Shown piece by piece: positions 44,449 to 56,600 of a stretch of 64,000 nucleotides of DNA (positions are counted from its first letter, which is position 1; every line of letters starts with the position of its first letter). The translations under genes were made by a program, and so were the position numbers. The stretch is from Mycteria americana (Eukaryota > Chordata > Aves > Ciconiiformes > Ciconiidae): contig NC_134373.1 of assembly GCF_035582795.1 (NCBI RefSeq), positions 18,250,001-18,314,000 on the forward strand, written 5' to 3'. The notes beneath the pieces were generated by a model that was given only the letters and a program-made list of their open reading frames with translations, was not told the DNA's origin and did not search any database.

Positions 44449-46980
44449 CAACATTGGGAGGTGAGCATTATTTATATTGTGTTATATATTTCATAGACCT
44501 TTGTGGAGCGCACTATAGAAATACTGTTCCTTTCTCTAAGGAGATCTGAGAGCCCAATTCTGCAACTAGTTATTCAAACACCCACTGAAACTATTATTCA
44601 ATTGTGGCTATGTAAATAAGAAAGCTCCTGTAAGTATTAGGACTGACAACTAAATGAAGTTTTTATTTTGGAAAAAAGTCCTCAGCATTATCATCTGTGA
44701 AGGAAAGCACCATACACAGTAGATAACAAAACATAACCTTACATTAAAAGAATTCTACATAAAGATGATGGAAGCAGAATACCAAGAATATCAGATATTT
44801 TCAGGGGACAAGTAACCTTTCAGTAGTGATGTTGACCTAAAAGAATCTTGAGGAGATACCTGAATACCCATGACCTTTTTGGTTTAAAACTATAACCCCG
44901 CTCATTGTATTGTTAGTGTTCCTTTGTGTATTAAAAAACCATAATCATCTACTGGTCATTTTTCAGAGTTGTGGATTGTTTTCTCCATTTGAGGCTAATA
45001 TATTAAGGTATCCTTATCCTCTAACATGTAGAATGAATGAGGGCTAACTACCTCAAGCAAATGATAGTAGTAGATATTTTCACCAACAGTAGCGGATTGA
45101 TGAAGGTGATCAAAGTCCTCCTAAAACCTCCTCATGAATCTCTACCACTTCAATTGTGATTTACAATTTAATTCTCTGTTTACACAAATGTTATAGATTA
45201 AAACATACTTTACTCAAGCAAGGTTTCCTTATGTCATCACAGAAGGGAGCATTAGTACAAAACTAATTTGCTATAGCATCTGTTCCCAGGTACTAATTTT
45301 CTTGGTTTTGTTCCAATGCTTACCCACCGGGGGCTTTAACTGATTGTCTTACAGTGCTCCATAGAGCTGAACCGCTGTTTTTAAGTAAGGGTAGTAAGCA
45401 AGAGTTGGGTAAAAAGTTCTGTGACACAACTGGATGAGTACCTGCCTTTTCTTCTTTTGTGCTGTAGCTGTTAAGATTCTCCCTTTCAGTTTAATAGTTG
45501 GGACCTGTTCTGTTGACTGTTTAGACAATTAAAGCTTCTGCCTGAATGACAAAAATTTTCTCAAGGGCTTTTCTCAGTTGCATTTTGAAGAGTGCTATGC
45601 CACTGCCTTTCTGAATAGAGAAACACTCCGCCTGAGAAATGCACTGACATTTCTCCTTGTGATTCTTTTAGGGCATGTCTGCATGTTTGTACCCGAGGAG
45701 ACCAGGTGAGCTGGCTAAAGCTTGCCTTGCTGTCTGAGTTGGCATTGTGCATCCACGCCGATAAAAGGTGCATCATACATAAGATGAATCAGATATAAGC
45801 TGCCTGTACCTCACTGCAGCATACCTGTAGAATTACGAAGGCAGCACAACCCCGTGGAGATGACAAAATCCATTTGCAATTTTGACCCTCCCACAAAAGG
45901 CTGCAACTAATCTATCTCAGGCCCACATACGAAGCTGCAGCCCAGAGTATGGTGTGCTTGGTTTTACTCACCCTGCAAACAGAGGTATCATTTGATGTGT
46001 GCCACAACACAGAGAGACCTGTTTTCTCCTAACATCCACCGATGCACACCAGGCCAGGTTTCTGAGGCAGGTTTTACCATGACAGCATGTCAAAAGGCTG
46101 TTCAAGTTACAGAATAGATAAACCACTGTGATCATCTTTGTCACATTTTATCTTTAAAAAAGAGGATTATAGTTTACACAGAGATTTGGGGCTACATAGT
46201 TCTTTACAATTCAGGTGTTACAGTAAATTGGTCACTATGTATTTTATGCAATGGAGATAACTGTGTTTTTACTTCCTTCAGTCTTGACTCTGCTATTTGA
46301 GAGGTTGTCAATACACAGACTTCTGCTGTAATCAAAGCCCATGCATAAAACCCCCCGCAAATAAACTAAAGATGCCACAAGACTGAAGAAATGGTAAGGG
46401 AAGACCTTGCTTATACCTCGGCTTATGCAAATACTAAATTGCTTTAAGTGTTTACATACAGAACTGCTACACAGTAACCATTTTGTTGTAAACACTGTTG
46501 TGAGAGCTCAGACCAAACCTCACTATAGTGAGATGGTAAAAATTATTTACATACAACTATTTCACTTTTATGCAGATGCCCAAGGTCCTTGCTTGAGAGC
46601 TCGGGGTACGTGCCTGCCAGGCCTTCAGCAGCTTATGCGATTTCTTTGTGTAAGAGGAGTGTTTGTGCCGGTGTTGCAAAAACGCAAATGCCACTGGAAA
46701 GGCCAAGCAGCAATTAGTGGCTGCGGGCAAGTGGGTGCCCTTTGAGGATGATGGCGACACAAGCGCTGGCGAGCGCCAGCAGCTGAGGACACTTCAGCGG
46801 CAGCACGGGCAGCAGTGTACAGATATGTGCTGACAGCGCGGATGCCGTGGGGAGCGAGGGTGGCACCTCGGCTGTGTCCTCCCAAGAACGGGGCCTCCAC
46901 CGACGATGTGACAACTCGCTGGCGTAGGCTGAGGAGCTGTGTCTGCCGCCGCGCGTGAAATCCCTTTGCTTCACAGCCCC
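44449..46980. other. intergenic between CYCT and PDE11A island
   Basis: AT-rich with no recognised coding exon. A moderately GC-rich shoulder from about 46570 leads into the PDE11A island. If a PDE11A transcript does start at the CYCT promoter, this interval is part of its first intron. Confidence 0.55.
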
Positions 46981-49218
46981 GGCAGCGTGTCAGCAGCGCG
47001 CTGAGAGAAACGCTTAGGAGATTAATATTTCAGTTGCCCTTGCCCTTACCGAGATACGCCTGCAATTTCACGTCCAAGCTCCCTGTACGGAAAGAGCTCA
47101 GCTTCTTTAGAGGTGCGAGCAGCTCGGGGACGATCCCCTACAGCCTGTCCTCCGACGTCCCCGCTGTCCGCCCCCTCGCCCCGCACGCCGCTCCCCCCGC
47201 AGCCCACTCGCCGCGGCTGCTGCAGCCGGGCGCTCGCCCGGTAAGTCAGCGGCGGCAGCGCACGGCGCGGCTGCCGGGAGCGGCCCTTTCCCCGGCCCCG
47301 CGGGAGCCGGGGCCAGGCTGGCTCCCCCCGCCGCCCCCACACGGCGGGGGCTGCTGGCGGGGGCGGCGCCCCCGCCCCCGGTTGCCCGCGCACCTCCCTC
47401 CGCCCGCCCCACCGCCGAGCGGGTGCCGCCGGCGGCGCGGTGTCTCAACGGGAGCCGTCCTCCTGCGGCAGCCTCCCTGCGCAGCGGGGAGAGCCGGGAA
47501 GGCAGAACGAAACCCCGCCGCGGGGCGGGGGGCAGGCACGGAGCCCCGCCGCCACGGCGGCCCGGGGCCGGCGGCAGCGAGGGAGCTGCTGCCCAGCTGG
47601 CAACAACGCGGGCACCGAGACCGGGAGGCGAAAATCCTTTGTCTGTCGCGTCCTAAGCAGTCTCCGAGCTGCGGGAGTCACAGCACCTGCACGGAGCCCC
47701 TCGTCCCCCCGCCTGCTGCGGGAGACGCGGCAGCCCTTCGGGCACACACACGTAGCCCTCCCTCCCCGGCTGCCACCCGCGCACCCGCCTGCACTACCGA
47801 CACGCGTCCCAAAATCGCTCCCTCTCCTTGCAGGCTCTGCCCGGACCCCCGCGCCGGGAGGGGCTGCTGCAGGAACAGGGTCCCCGGCAGGTCGGAATCT
47901 CGTTTCGTTGAAGATTTGTCCGTGTGTTTTCCCAGCCACCCAAACTCCCATTCATGAATTTCTGAAGCCGCCTTCATTCAGTCTTTGGTGAGCGCATGAA
48001 AGACATTTTTCACGTGTTAAGATCCATGACTCCGGTTTTTCAATCGCTTATGCGTAGGCATCGATTTAGCAATGAAACGTGCTCCACGTGCGCATAAAAA
48101 TAACCCCGGTCCGTCTGCCTCGGTGGATGCGGCCGGTTTCCGTCTGCCAGCCGGTGCTGCAGGAGCGGGCACCCAGGCGCGCCTTGGGGCACCCCGCGGG
48201 CGCCCGGCCCCGGGGCAAAGCGGCGTTCGGGCAGGAGCCCGCTCCCTGCCCCTCTTACACAGCCCCGGGCGTGACACGCCGCACAAACGGTGCGCGCCGG
48301 GCAGAGCCCGGTCCCCGCACGGGAGAGGCTGCAGGCGTCTCAACTCAGGGATTCAAGAAACGGAATTCACTTGGTCTATCTGAAAGGGCTGCGTTTTTCC
48401 GCCCGTCTTCTGAACTACCGAAGTAGCGCAAATGATGCTGTAAATGAAAGATCTTTAACAGGAGTGCTTGCGTTACCTCCGCCCGCCTCTCCCGCAGACG
48501 GCGGGCGGGAGCGGCGGCCCGCTGTGCCCCCTCCCTGCACACGCCGCACAGACAAAAGGACCCTCCCTCTCCCCCCGATGTTCTGAATGAGGCGCCCGCC
48601 GGCGCGGAGCTCCCTAGCGCAGCTCCCCGCTGCTCGGGGTCCTCCCGCCGGGGACCCTGCGCGCCTCGCCCCGCACGCTCGCCCGCACCCCCGCGGAGGC
48701 CGCGGCGGCGGCTGCCGCCAGGCGGGTGGCGGTGCCTCCCCCCGCAGCGGGGCTTGCCAGCCCTCCCTCCTCCCCGCCTGCCCCCCCCGCTCGGCTCACG
48801 CGTCCTTCCCCGCCCTCCCCTCCCTCCTCAGTGGTCCGCCGGCTGGGTTACGCAGCAGCCGCCGCCAGCACTGACAGCACTTGGCAGGAGGGGTTTGCCC
48901 GAGCGCTCCCGGAGCATCTCCAGAGGCGCGGCGGCAGCGCCTGCCCGGCTCACCGGGGGAGCCGGCCCAGAACCAGAGAAGGGCCGAGACCCGGGGAGCG
49001 GAAAATACCTAGAACAATACGAACAATACTGCTACTAATAATAAAGAGTGGTGGGCAGGAAAAGGAGGTCGCGGGGGGAAGCAGGGGGCGAGGAGAAGGC
49101 GCGCCCCCGAGGAGGGGCCCGGCAAGGGGCGGGAGCAGCCCCTCTCCGGGGCTGCCGGCAGTCCCCCGCGCGTCGGGGCGGCCGTCGGGGCGGCGGCAGC
49201 ACGTGGCGGCGGCGGGGC

Positions 49219-49248
49219 ATGGCCGCCGCGGGGGCTCCCGCGGCCTGA
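49219..49248 (+). CDS. uORF in PDE11A 5' leader
   Basis: ATG GCC GCC GCG ... TGA, nine codons plus stop, ending 21 bases before the main PDE11A start. It is in frame with the main ORF but separated by its stop. Context GGGGCATGG is weaker at -3 than the main start (GGCACCATGG), so leaky scanning or reinitiation is expected if the transcript starts upstream of it. Confidence 0.5.
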   Translation: MAAAGAPAA

Positions 49249-49269
49249 GCCGCCCCCGCCGCCGGCACC

Positions 49270-50073
49270 ATGGCGGCCGCCGCCGACGCCGGCCTCGACG
49301 TGGCGGCGGTGGAAAGTTTCCTGGAGAGGCACCCGGAGCTGGTGGAGAAGTGGCTGAAGAGGAAGAACTCGCTCCCTAAGGCGCCCGCCGCCCCCGCCGC
49401 CGGCCCGTCGGAGGAGCGCCGGAGCAGCGGCGGCCCCGGCGGCGGCTGGGGCAGCGCGGGCGGCCCCGGCGGCCCCGGCCCCGGCGGCGGGGGGCTGCAG
49501 CGGCGAGCCTCCCAGAAGGAGCTGCGGAAGAGCTTCGCCCGCTCCAAGGCCATCCACGTCAACCTCACCTACGACGAGCACGTGCACGCCCGGGCGCAGG
49601 AGCCGCTGAGCAGCGTGCGGCGGCGGGCCCTGCTGCGGAAGGCCAGCTCCTTGCCCCCCACCACCGCCCACATCCTCAGCGCCCTGCTGGAGTCCCGCGT
49701 CAGCCTGCCCCAGTACCCCCCCACCGCCCTGGACTACAAGCGCTACCTCAAGGAGCACAACGAGCGCCAGTTCTTCCTGGAGCTGGTCAAGGACATCTCC
49801 AACGACCTGGACCTCACCAGCCTCAGCTACAAGATCCTCATCTTCGTCTGCCTCATGGTGGACGCCGACCGCGGCTCCCTCTTCCTCGTGGAGGGGGCCG
49901 CCGCCGGCAAGAAGAGCCTGGTCTCCAAGTTCTTCGACGTGCACGCCGGCACCCCGCTGCTGCCCTGCGGCTCCACCGAGAACAGCAACGAGGTGCAGGT
50001 GCCCTGGGGCAAGGGCATCATCGGCTACGTGGCGGAGCACGGAGAGACGGTCAACATCCCCGACGCCTATCAG
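49270..50073 (+). CDS. PDE11A: PDE11A coding exon 1 (A4-type N-terminus)
   Basis: 268 codons from a strong Kozak start (CACCATGG) to NIPDAYQ, donor CAG|GTAGGA, phase 0. PDE11A hydrolyses both cAMP and cGMP; the long isoform carries two GAF domains before the catalytic domain. Seen here: ESFLERHPELVEKWL near the N-terminus, a Gly/Pro-rich spacer (about 53-75) shorter than in human, the basic block RRASQKELRKSFARSK with the two kinase-site serines (81 and 88, matching human Ser117 and Ser124), RRRALLRKASSLPP, and the first part of GAF-A (about 180-268). The rest of the gene (second GAF-A exon starting DRRFN in mammals, GAF-B, catalytic HD domain) is not in the window, so this is a partial gene. 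Residue 202 is Gly in DADRGSLFLVEG where I expect Cys. Confidence 0.96.
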
Positions 50074-50189
50074 GTAGGAGCCGGGCAGACTCCCGGCGCT
50101 CCCCCGACCCCCGGCTCCCCCCCCGGACCGCGGCGGCGGAGGCGCCTGTCGAGACGCCCCGCCGCCCCCCGGCCTTGCCTCTCCCCGGA

Positions 50190-50460
50190 GCGTCCCTCCC
50201 CGCCGCCCTGCCGCCCCCCGGGGCGTCCCTCCCCGCCGCCCTGCCTCCCCCCGGGTGTCCCTCCCCGCCGCCCTGCCTGCCCCCGGGGCATCCCTCCCCG
50301 CCGCCCTGCCTCCCCCGGGGCATCCCTCCCCGCCGCCCTGCCTCCCGCCGGGTGTCCCTCCCCGCCGCCCTGCCTGCCCCCGGGGCATCCCTCCCCGCCG
50401 CCCTGCCTCCCCCCGGGTGTCCCTCCCCGCCGCCCTGCCGCCCCCCGGGGCGTCCCTGCC
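50190..50460. repeat. GC-rich minisatellite, eight ~32-bp units
   Basis: Eight copies of a unit with the core TCCCTCCCCGCCGCCCTGCC followed by a variable CCCCCGG tail, plus a truncated ninth. It starts about 115 bases after the PDE11A exon 1 donor. The C-rich strand is the transcribed sense, so the opposite strand is G-rich with quadruplex potential. Confidence 0.92.
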
Positions 50461-53400
50461 GGGCCGGCGGCGCTGCCACCGTCGGGGCGCCGGGGGTTGC
50501 GTGTAGCGGCCGCGGGTGTGCTCGGGGCAACTGTTGACGGGGCGGGAGGGGACTCCCGTGAAGGAGGGAGGGAAGGCCTCTCCTGGGTGGCTGACGGGAC
50601 TAAAGTGGCCATTAAATCGGTACAGCAGAGCTTCTGGATGTCGCAGGAGCGGTAGGCGGCTTCATGCGTTTTCGAACCGTATTTTGGAATCGGCTGAAGA
50701 AAAGTTTAAAAAAATGCTTATGACAGTACCAATGATAATATTCTTAAATCTCTGTCTCACTTAATGTTCCCTGCCTGCCCGCTGCTGAAATAATCTTATT
50801 GCTTTCAGAAGAGCATGTATTTTCACCTTTATGCCCACTCAGCCCACATGGCATGTGTTTCAAACCTATTCCTAGGAGTGATATAACCAGTCCTGTTATT
50901 CTCCTACAAGGACTTTCCCCACCCTTTACTTTTATAGAGGCTTCAGTGTGAATTGTGAAAATGTAGTCCTGGCTTCAAGGCAAAAATTCCCTTTGACTTC
51001 AGCAGGGACAGATGTGCCTTCGCCTGCGTGTGTTAATGCAAAACAGTGCATTCGGTTTACTAGCTTGAAATTTAACTCCCTCTCTCTTGTCCTAGGGGCT
51101 ATTTCTAGTGTTTATTAGTATGAGACACTATCAGCAATTTGAGGTTCTTGAGAAAAGTAAGAACCACAGAGCAACAGATTTTCTCAGTTAGGATCTTGGA
51201 AAGCTTTAGAAAGGTGGGAGATGTATGTCTTTAGAATTTTAGTAATAACCATTGCCCAGTGTTTAGTTTTGCTCTACAATAATAACAAAAATACTATATT
51301 AAAAAAATGATGATGCTTTACAGCAAACCATACAAGAAAGAAACTTGAAAAATAAGATTGGGTTATTTTTGTTTGAAATACAGAAAAGCCAGGGTAAATG
51401 TATTTTGGGCTGAGTATTTATTTGTCAGGCAGTGAGAAATACTAGGCACTTCACAGATCCAGACTGACAGAGGTTCCCAACTCACAGAGTTCAAAGGCAA
51501 AGAACAGAGCTTGGTAAAAATGCTGCAATATTCAGACTAAAATCATTGAGTGTTGGATCACCTTTGAAAAAATCTGAGCTTGCTTTCTTCCTTTATTTTT
51601 CCTTTTCTCCATTATACACTTTCTCTTACCATCTGATTTTTTTTTAATTACTTTTACTTCTAAAACTGTACTCTTCCCAAAATATCTGCTGTTGGGGGTC
51701 AAGCAGATGATGTTCTCAATAGTCTCAAGTGGCTAAACAGGTAAAGGATATCTGAGTTTGGCTGGGGAAAAGCTCGATCTCTCCTTTTGACTCTGGATAG
51801 CTCCAGCCACCTTTTTTTGGAGGTGAGAATGCCACTGGAAAGGCAGAGTGTTTTCTAGTTTTAGGGGACTGTATTATTTTTTCTCCAGTGTTTGTTCACT
51901 TCCCTCTGAAAAAGCCCAGCTACTTTAAACAGCTTATTGTCCATTTCATTTGTGGAGAAAAGTGAAAAACAATCCATCCAGTTGCCATTCCCCGTACCAT
52001 TTATATTATACTTTTGTCTGACTCCTATTAAAAATCGATTAAAATACTATAAATAATACAATTCATTGTATATTTAAGCCGTAAGTACATTAGTTGCAGT
52101 AGAAGGGAAAGTTCTAAGCCAAGTTCATCCTGTAGTTATATCAGTTGCAACTTCCCTGCTTTCAGTGGAGTTACTTCTGATTAGAGCAAAAGAAACTTTA
52201 GACCTTGCAACTTTAATGAAAGTTTGGCTTGATAATAAAATGGGGGATCTGCTTTCTGTTAGGTTTCTGAGTTAGTACAGTTTATCTTCTCTTACCTGGC
52301 ATGTATATATCCATTGTGCATCATTAAAAGGAGACCTTTCGAATTTAATAGTATAAAGAGCCCTGGGGAAGCCCAGGTACATGTGTGTAAAGAAGTGACA
52401 GCTGTTGCATTTCAGATCATTGTAGTGCTCACAATACAGCACTTTAAAAATTAATAAATATGATGATATAATTTTTGACAGCATTGCCACTGATGATGGA
52501 AGTGTTTAATCAACCATCAGGTAAAAAAAAAGCACCACCAGGAAACTTTGTCAGGCTGACAGATGGAGTTGGAGGAAGAGGGGTGGCAGCACAGCACCAT
52601 TTTGTCCATTGAAGAGCATGTCTACATTGATGCTACCCATTTGGTAAGAAAAGGCCTTATATTAGGTCAGAGGAACACCTCTAGATTAACTTAAAGTTTT
52701 TTTGCTTGTTTTTTACATTAACAAACTTGTTTAAAAAGAGGTAAAGATACTTCCATATCATCAGTTAGCTAGTTTACACTATTGGGAAATTTGTTTTATT
52801 ATCATCCAACCATCTTTATTTTCTCAGAGCCTGATCAAATACCAGTCGGAATTCTACCGTCGAGTACAAATTGGGTTGCCTGCTTGTATTGTCCGCTACT
52901 ACTGACATTAATGGGACTTCAGTGCGATCAACACTGCATTTAAATCCTGTCACGTCCTGTAATGTGCTTCATGCAGGCAGACCCCTGTGCCTGTACACAG
53001 ACTGATTGCTTTAGGAAATACTTGTAAATGACTTGCAGTGTCATTTTCAGAGATAGTGTAAGATTTCAATTACACATTTCTTTTTCTAAAGAGAAAAAAT
53101 TCTAAAAAATGAAATCGAATAATAGGCTAGGGCTTTTCCATGATCCAAGTGATTATTACTGTTGTTGAGTCTGACTGTCACAACCTTCTCATGTAAACAA
53201 TCTTCCTTAAATCAATAAGCATACTTAGATACAAGGTTTGGAATTAATATTATGTATTGAGGACTGTATAATAGTAACTTATTTTAATACTAGACAATAA
53301 CTATGTAACATCTCACGGTAATTTGATTTATGAGGTTCAGCAGTGACTGAACAAACTTTTTGTAGTTTCACAGCATCAGAGAATTGATAAATAGTTATGC

Positions 53401-54093
53401 AAAGGTTTAGGTGACTGATTCAAAAGTTGCACAATTTTATTCATGGCATTAAAAGCTGTATTTATTACATTGCAAAGTCATGTGATGAAAGTGAGTTTAT
53501 AATTATAACAGTTCGTAAAATATATGATCCAATCTGTAAGAGTTAGCACTACAGAGGATCTGAGAACAGGAAAGGAATTGGATACTTTCTTTGCATTTTG
53601 GAGCCAGCCTAAACCTCTCTCCTGGAAGTAACCCAGTTGACTTGTAAATTGAACTCCTAGTTAGTTTAAGTTTTAAAATAAGGCCTTACGTCTTCCCCTA
53701 TGTTAATTTTGGGAAGCATTTCTGACTCCTTATTCTTATGTGAATAATGCACCATGTCTTGAGCACACGTGTTGGAAGAATCCAGTCATACTGGCAAGAA
53801 AATTTGGGACCTACATGTCCATTGAGGCTCCTTTTAACAGAGCATAAATGTAGCTTTTGCAGTCATATATGAAGACTATTAAGCATATCGTAAGTACACA
53901 GGCAGAGAGACCATTAAACCTTTATCTGCAGTTCTTATGAGTTCTTTAAAAATTTAAGGTTTTTTCCTATTTAAAGCTATGGATTTTTTCATGTCATCCC
54001 TTCTTCTCACAGGTCTTCTATGATGTTTAGCTGAAATTACTGATCATTTAAATTTTGTTCCATCTTTTAGAGGAGTATTTAAATAATAAACAT

Positions 54094-54160
54094 TTTAAAT
54101 CACATGTAATGTGATTTAAAGTAATGTTTGGTTTATTTTAATTTAAAGTAATGTTTGGTT
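54094..54160. repeat. 12-bp palindrome overlapping a 20-bp direct repeat
   Basis: TTTAAATCACAT (54094-54105), loop GTA, then ATGTGATTTAAA (54109-54120), a perfect inverted repeat. Overlapping it, ATTTAAAGTAATGTTTGGTT occurs at 54114-54133 and again, identical, at 54141-54160. Confidence 0.9.
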
Positions 54161-55414
54161 GTTGTTATACCTTTAGCTGTGCAAAAGTTGGGAGATAATT
54201 TAATAGCATCCCAAGTCCTTCTAACTAGTGAAAAAAAAAATCTTACTCTTTAGAATAGTAAGCATACATCAGAAAGTGGTGAAAAATATGTTCTGCCATT
54301 TGCCAGTGTCAACTGAATAAAGTTGCTGTACATCTTATGTTAAATTTGGAATTTAAAAAGTAGCTTTAAAAGACAGAAGGAAAATGTCTTACCAGATGGA
54401 TGTTTTAATAAAGTGGGGAGCAAAGAGAGGAGAAATATTAAATGGAGTCACGCTAAGACATGGGTTTTTGTCACTTGGAGAAAGTGCCATAAAAAGATGA
54501 TCAGAAATTATTTTTCAATACAGCTGAAGTCTTTAAAAAGAAAATTTAACCACATTACTGGAACTAAAATCAAGCAAAAGAAGAGACAAATCGAGCTCTC
54601 TTTGTTCTGGACTCTCCTGTTACCTCTTTCAAGTTTAGGCCAAGTGCAATGTAGCAAAAGCACACACAACCCTTTACAGTAAATTTTAAACATCCTTGAA
54701 CCCCTAGGTACAGACATCTATGTTGCCTTTTTCAGGCCCTCTGGGTGAGCTCCGAGCATTCATTGTCTCCTGCTGTGCCAGGACAGCAATACAGAGTCAC
54801 TGCTTGTGGGTGCAAACCCTTGAGCCTGGGAGGGCCCACGTGGGATGGCGTATTCTTCATACGTATTCTTCATATACTTCATGTGGTGTAGAAGGTCACG
54901 AACAGGCGGGAGCCACATTTCATTACACAGGGTAGCTGTTTGTTATCATCAATATTAACAGTGCCTCTCTTTCAATTTTAAAGAGCAATTAAAGCATTAA
55001 AACCCTGGGTCCTGGGAGGTTCAGTTCTGCAAATGCGAGGCACTTAAGCACTGTTTTATTCAGCAGCACTTGAGCAGCAGCACCAACAACAGCTGTGTTC
55101 ATTTCGGTGCTGACTCCTGGACAAGGACAGAGGTTGCTCTGTAGAGCAGAGAGCATGAAACCTGGCAAGCAGAATAAACAATAATTTTTAAAAATTCCAT
55201 GCAATACAGAAAAAATGAGCTAAAACAGTTTTTGTTGTGCATTAAACATGACTAGGAAGTACCACAGGGAACGCAGGAGATAATTGAACAAGTAAAGAAC
55301 TAAACTGCTCTAACATGCTTTCCACAAAAGGACGCTCCAGTCCATCATGCAAAATTTAGGAAAACTTGAAATTGTAAGTAGAAGTGAGTAAATTGGTGAA
55401 GGGATGTTGTAATT

Positions 55415-56600
55415 ATGCCCGAATCTGCAGCCCAGCAGAGGCGAACACATCCTTCGTGTCACAACAGCGCTGGCCTGGGAGAGAGGGCTCTCCCGGCAGA
55501 AGGCAGCACCCTCCTGTGTCTCCACAGCGGAGCCCTCAGGGCAGCAGCTGAGGAGGTCTCCTTCCCTCCTGTCACCTCCCTGCTCCATAGGTCTTCTTCT
55601 CAGGGAACAGCTTCTGACTGATGTGTAAAACGTCCTAAGGCCTTCCTGGGTCACACCACCACCGTTCTCACTTTGGAGATGTCTGCCGGCGGCAGGAGTT
55701 CCGAGTAGACACCAGGACTGTGTAGAAGGGCACGTGTCCGAAGCCACCCGAGGGCTTAGATACATGTCTCCGTTTGTGTCTCCATGCTGCTGCTCAGGTG
55801 GATCACCAGGTCAGACAGGGCTGCACAACACAGTGCACACCGCTGGTGACAGCCCTCAGGTACCATGAGGGAACACACCTTCTTCTCCACGCTGGCATGG
55901 GGCAGACAAGGTTACCTCACCAACAAGGCGGGCAATGGCCTGTCCTCCAGGGTTGCCCAGCCCTTACTCCATGGATGCACAACACCTGCTTGCTGCCCCA
56001 GGTGTGCCTGCAGGGCTGTCTCATGGGTTTGAAATGAAGGTGGGCTGGTGGCAGCTGGGTGCAGGGTGCCCAGGTGGGGCTTGTTTGCTGCCAGTCCCGG
56101 GGCTGGGAGCAGGGGGGCTGGGGGCAAAGGAGCCTGCCCATACTAGGGTAATGAGTTTTCTCTACTTCCCACTGGGTCTGTTGGGTAATTATCAGCCATT
56201 TTGTGGGGCTTGCATGCTTAAAATTAGCACTGGAGGATGTTGTGCTGTCTTGTTTCAGTGCTGGTGTGAGGGGGTGCTCAGGGTGGGTACAGGCTCCCAG
56301 GCAAATACAAGCATGGAGGACTTCAAGGCATTAACAGGTTAGTAATTTGGGTTTGAATTTTTTTTTTTAATAATAAAAAAAGTCTAGCTGGCTCACTTTC
56401 TTAGTTGCCTTACAGAGTAAGTACTCAGTATCCTGGTACCTTTGGCTTCTCCAAAGGAGCAGCTGCAAGGCCTGGCTCCCCAGCTCTCCCTCCTGCAGCA
56501 GGCCCCTGGGCTGGTGGTTGTGTGGCGCTTGAGTGGGAAAGGCCTTTGGGAGAGCTGGGGTGGTTTTCCTGCACCCCCACCCCCGTAAGACTGTCTTTTG
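55415..56600. other. GC-richer block in PDE11A intron 1
   Basis: About 1.2 kb clearly richer in G and C than the intron around it but without CpG-island density. It supports several short open frames on both strands, none with a domain I recognise. It could be a regulatory element or an old insertion; I see no long terminal repeats or target-site duplication. Confidence 0.4.

Larger units (their letters stand above)
46981..50560 (+). promoter_or_regulatory. PDE11A: PDE11A CpG-island promoter
   Basis: About 3.5 kb of CpG-dense sequence upstream of, across and just after PDE11A coding exon 1, with a less GC-rich dip at about 47940-48110. Multiple GC boxes are present and no clear TATA box. The long frames on both strands inside it (for example 47034-47957 plus and 49009-50388 minus) have no domain content and reflect low stop-codon frequency. 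Confidence 0.8.

Noticed and set aside
49009-50388. 459-aa minus-strand frame opposite PDE11A exon 1
   Set aside because: It is a shadow of PDE11A exon 1 and the adjacent minisatellite; the repeated Gly-rich part is the array read backwards.
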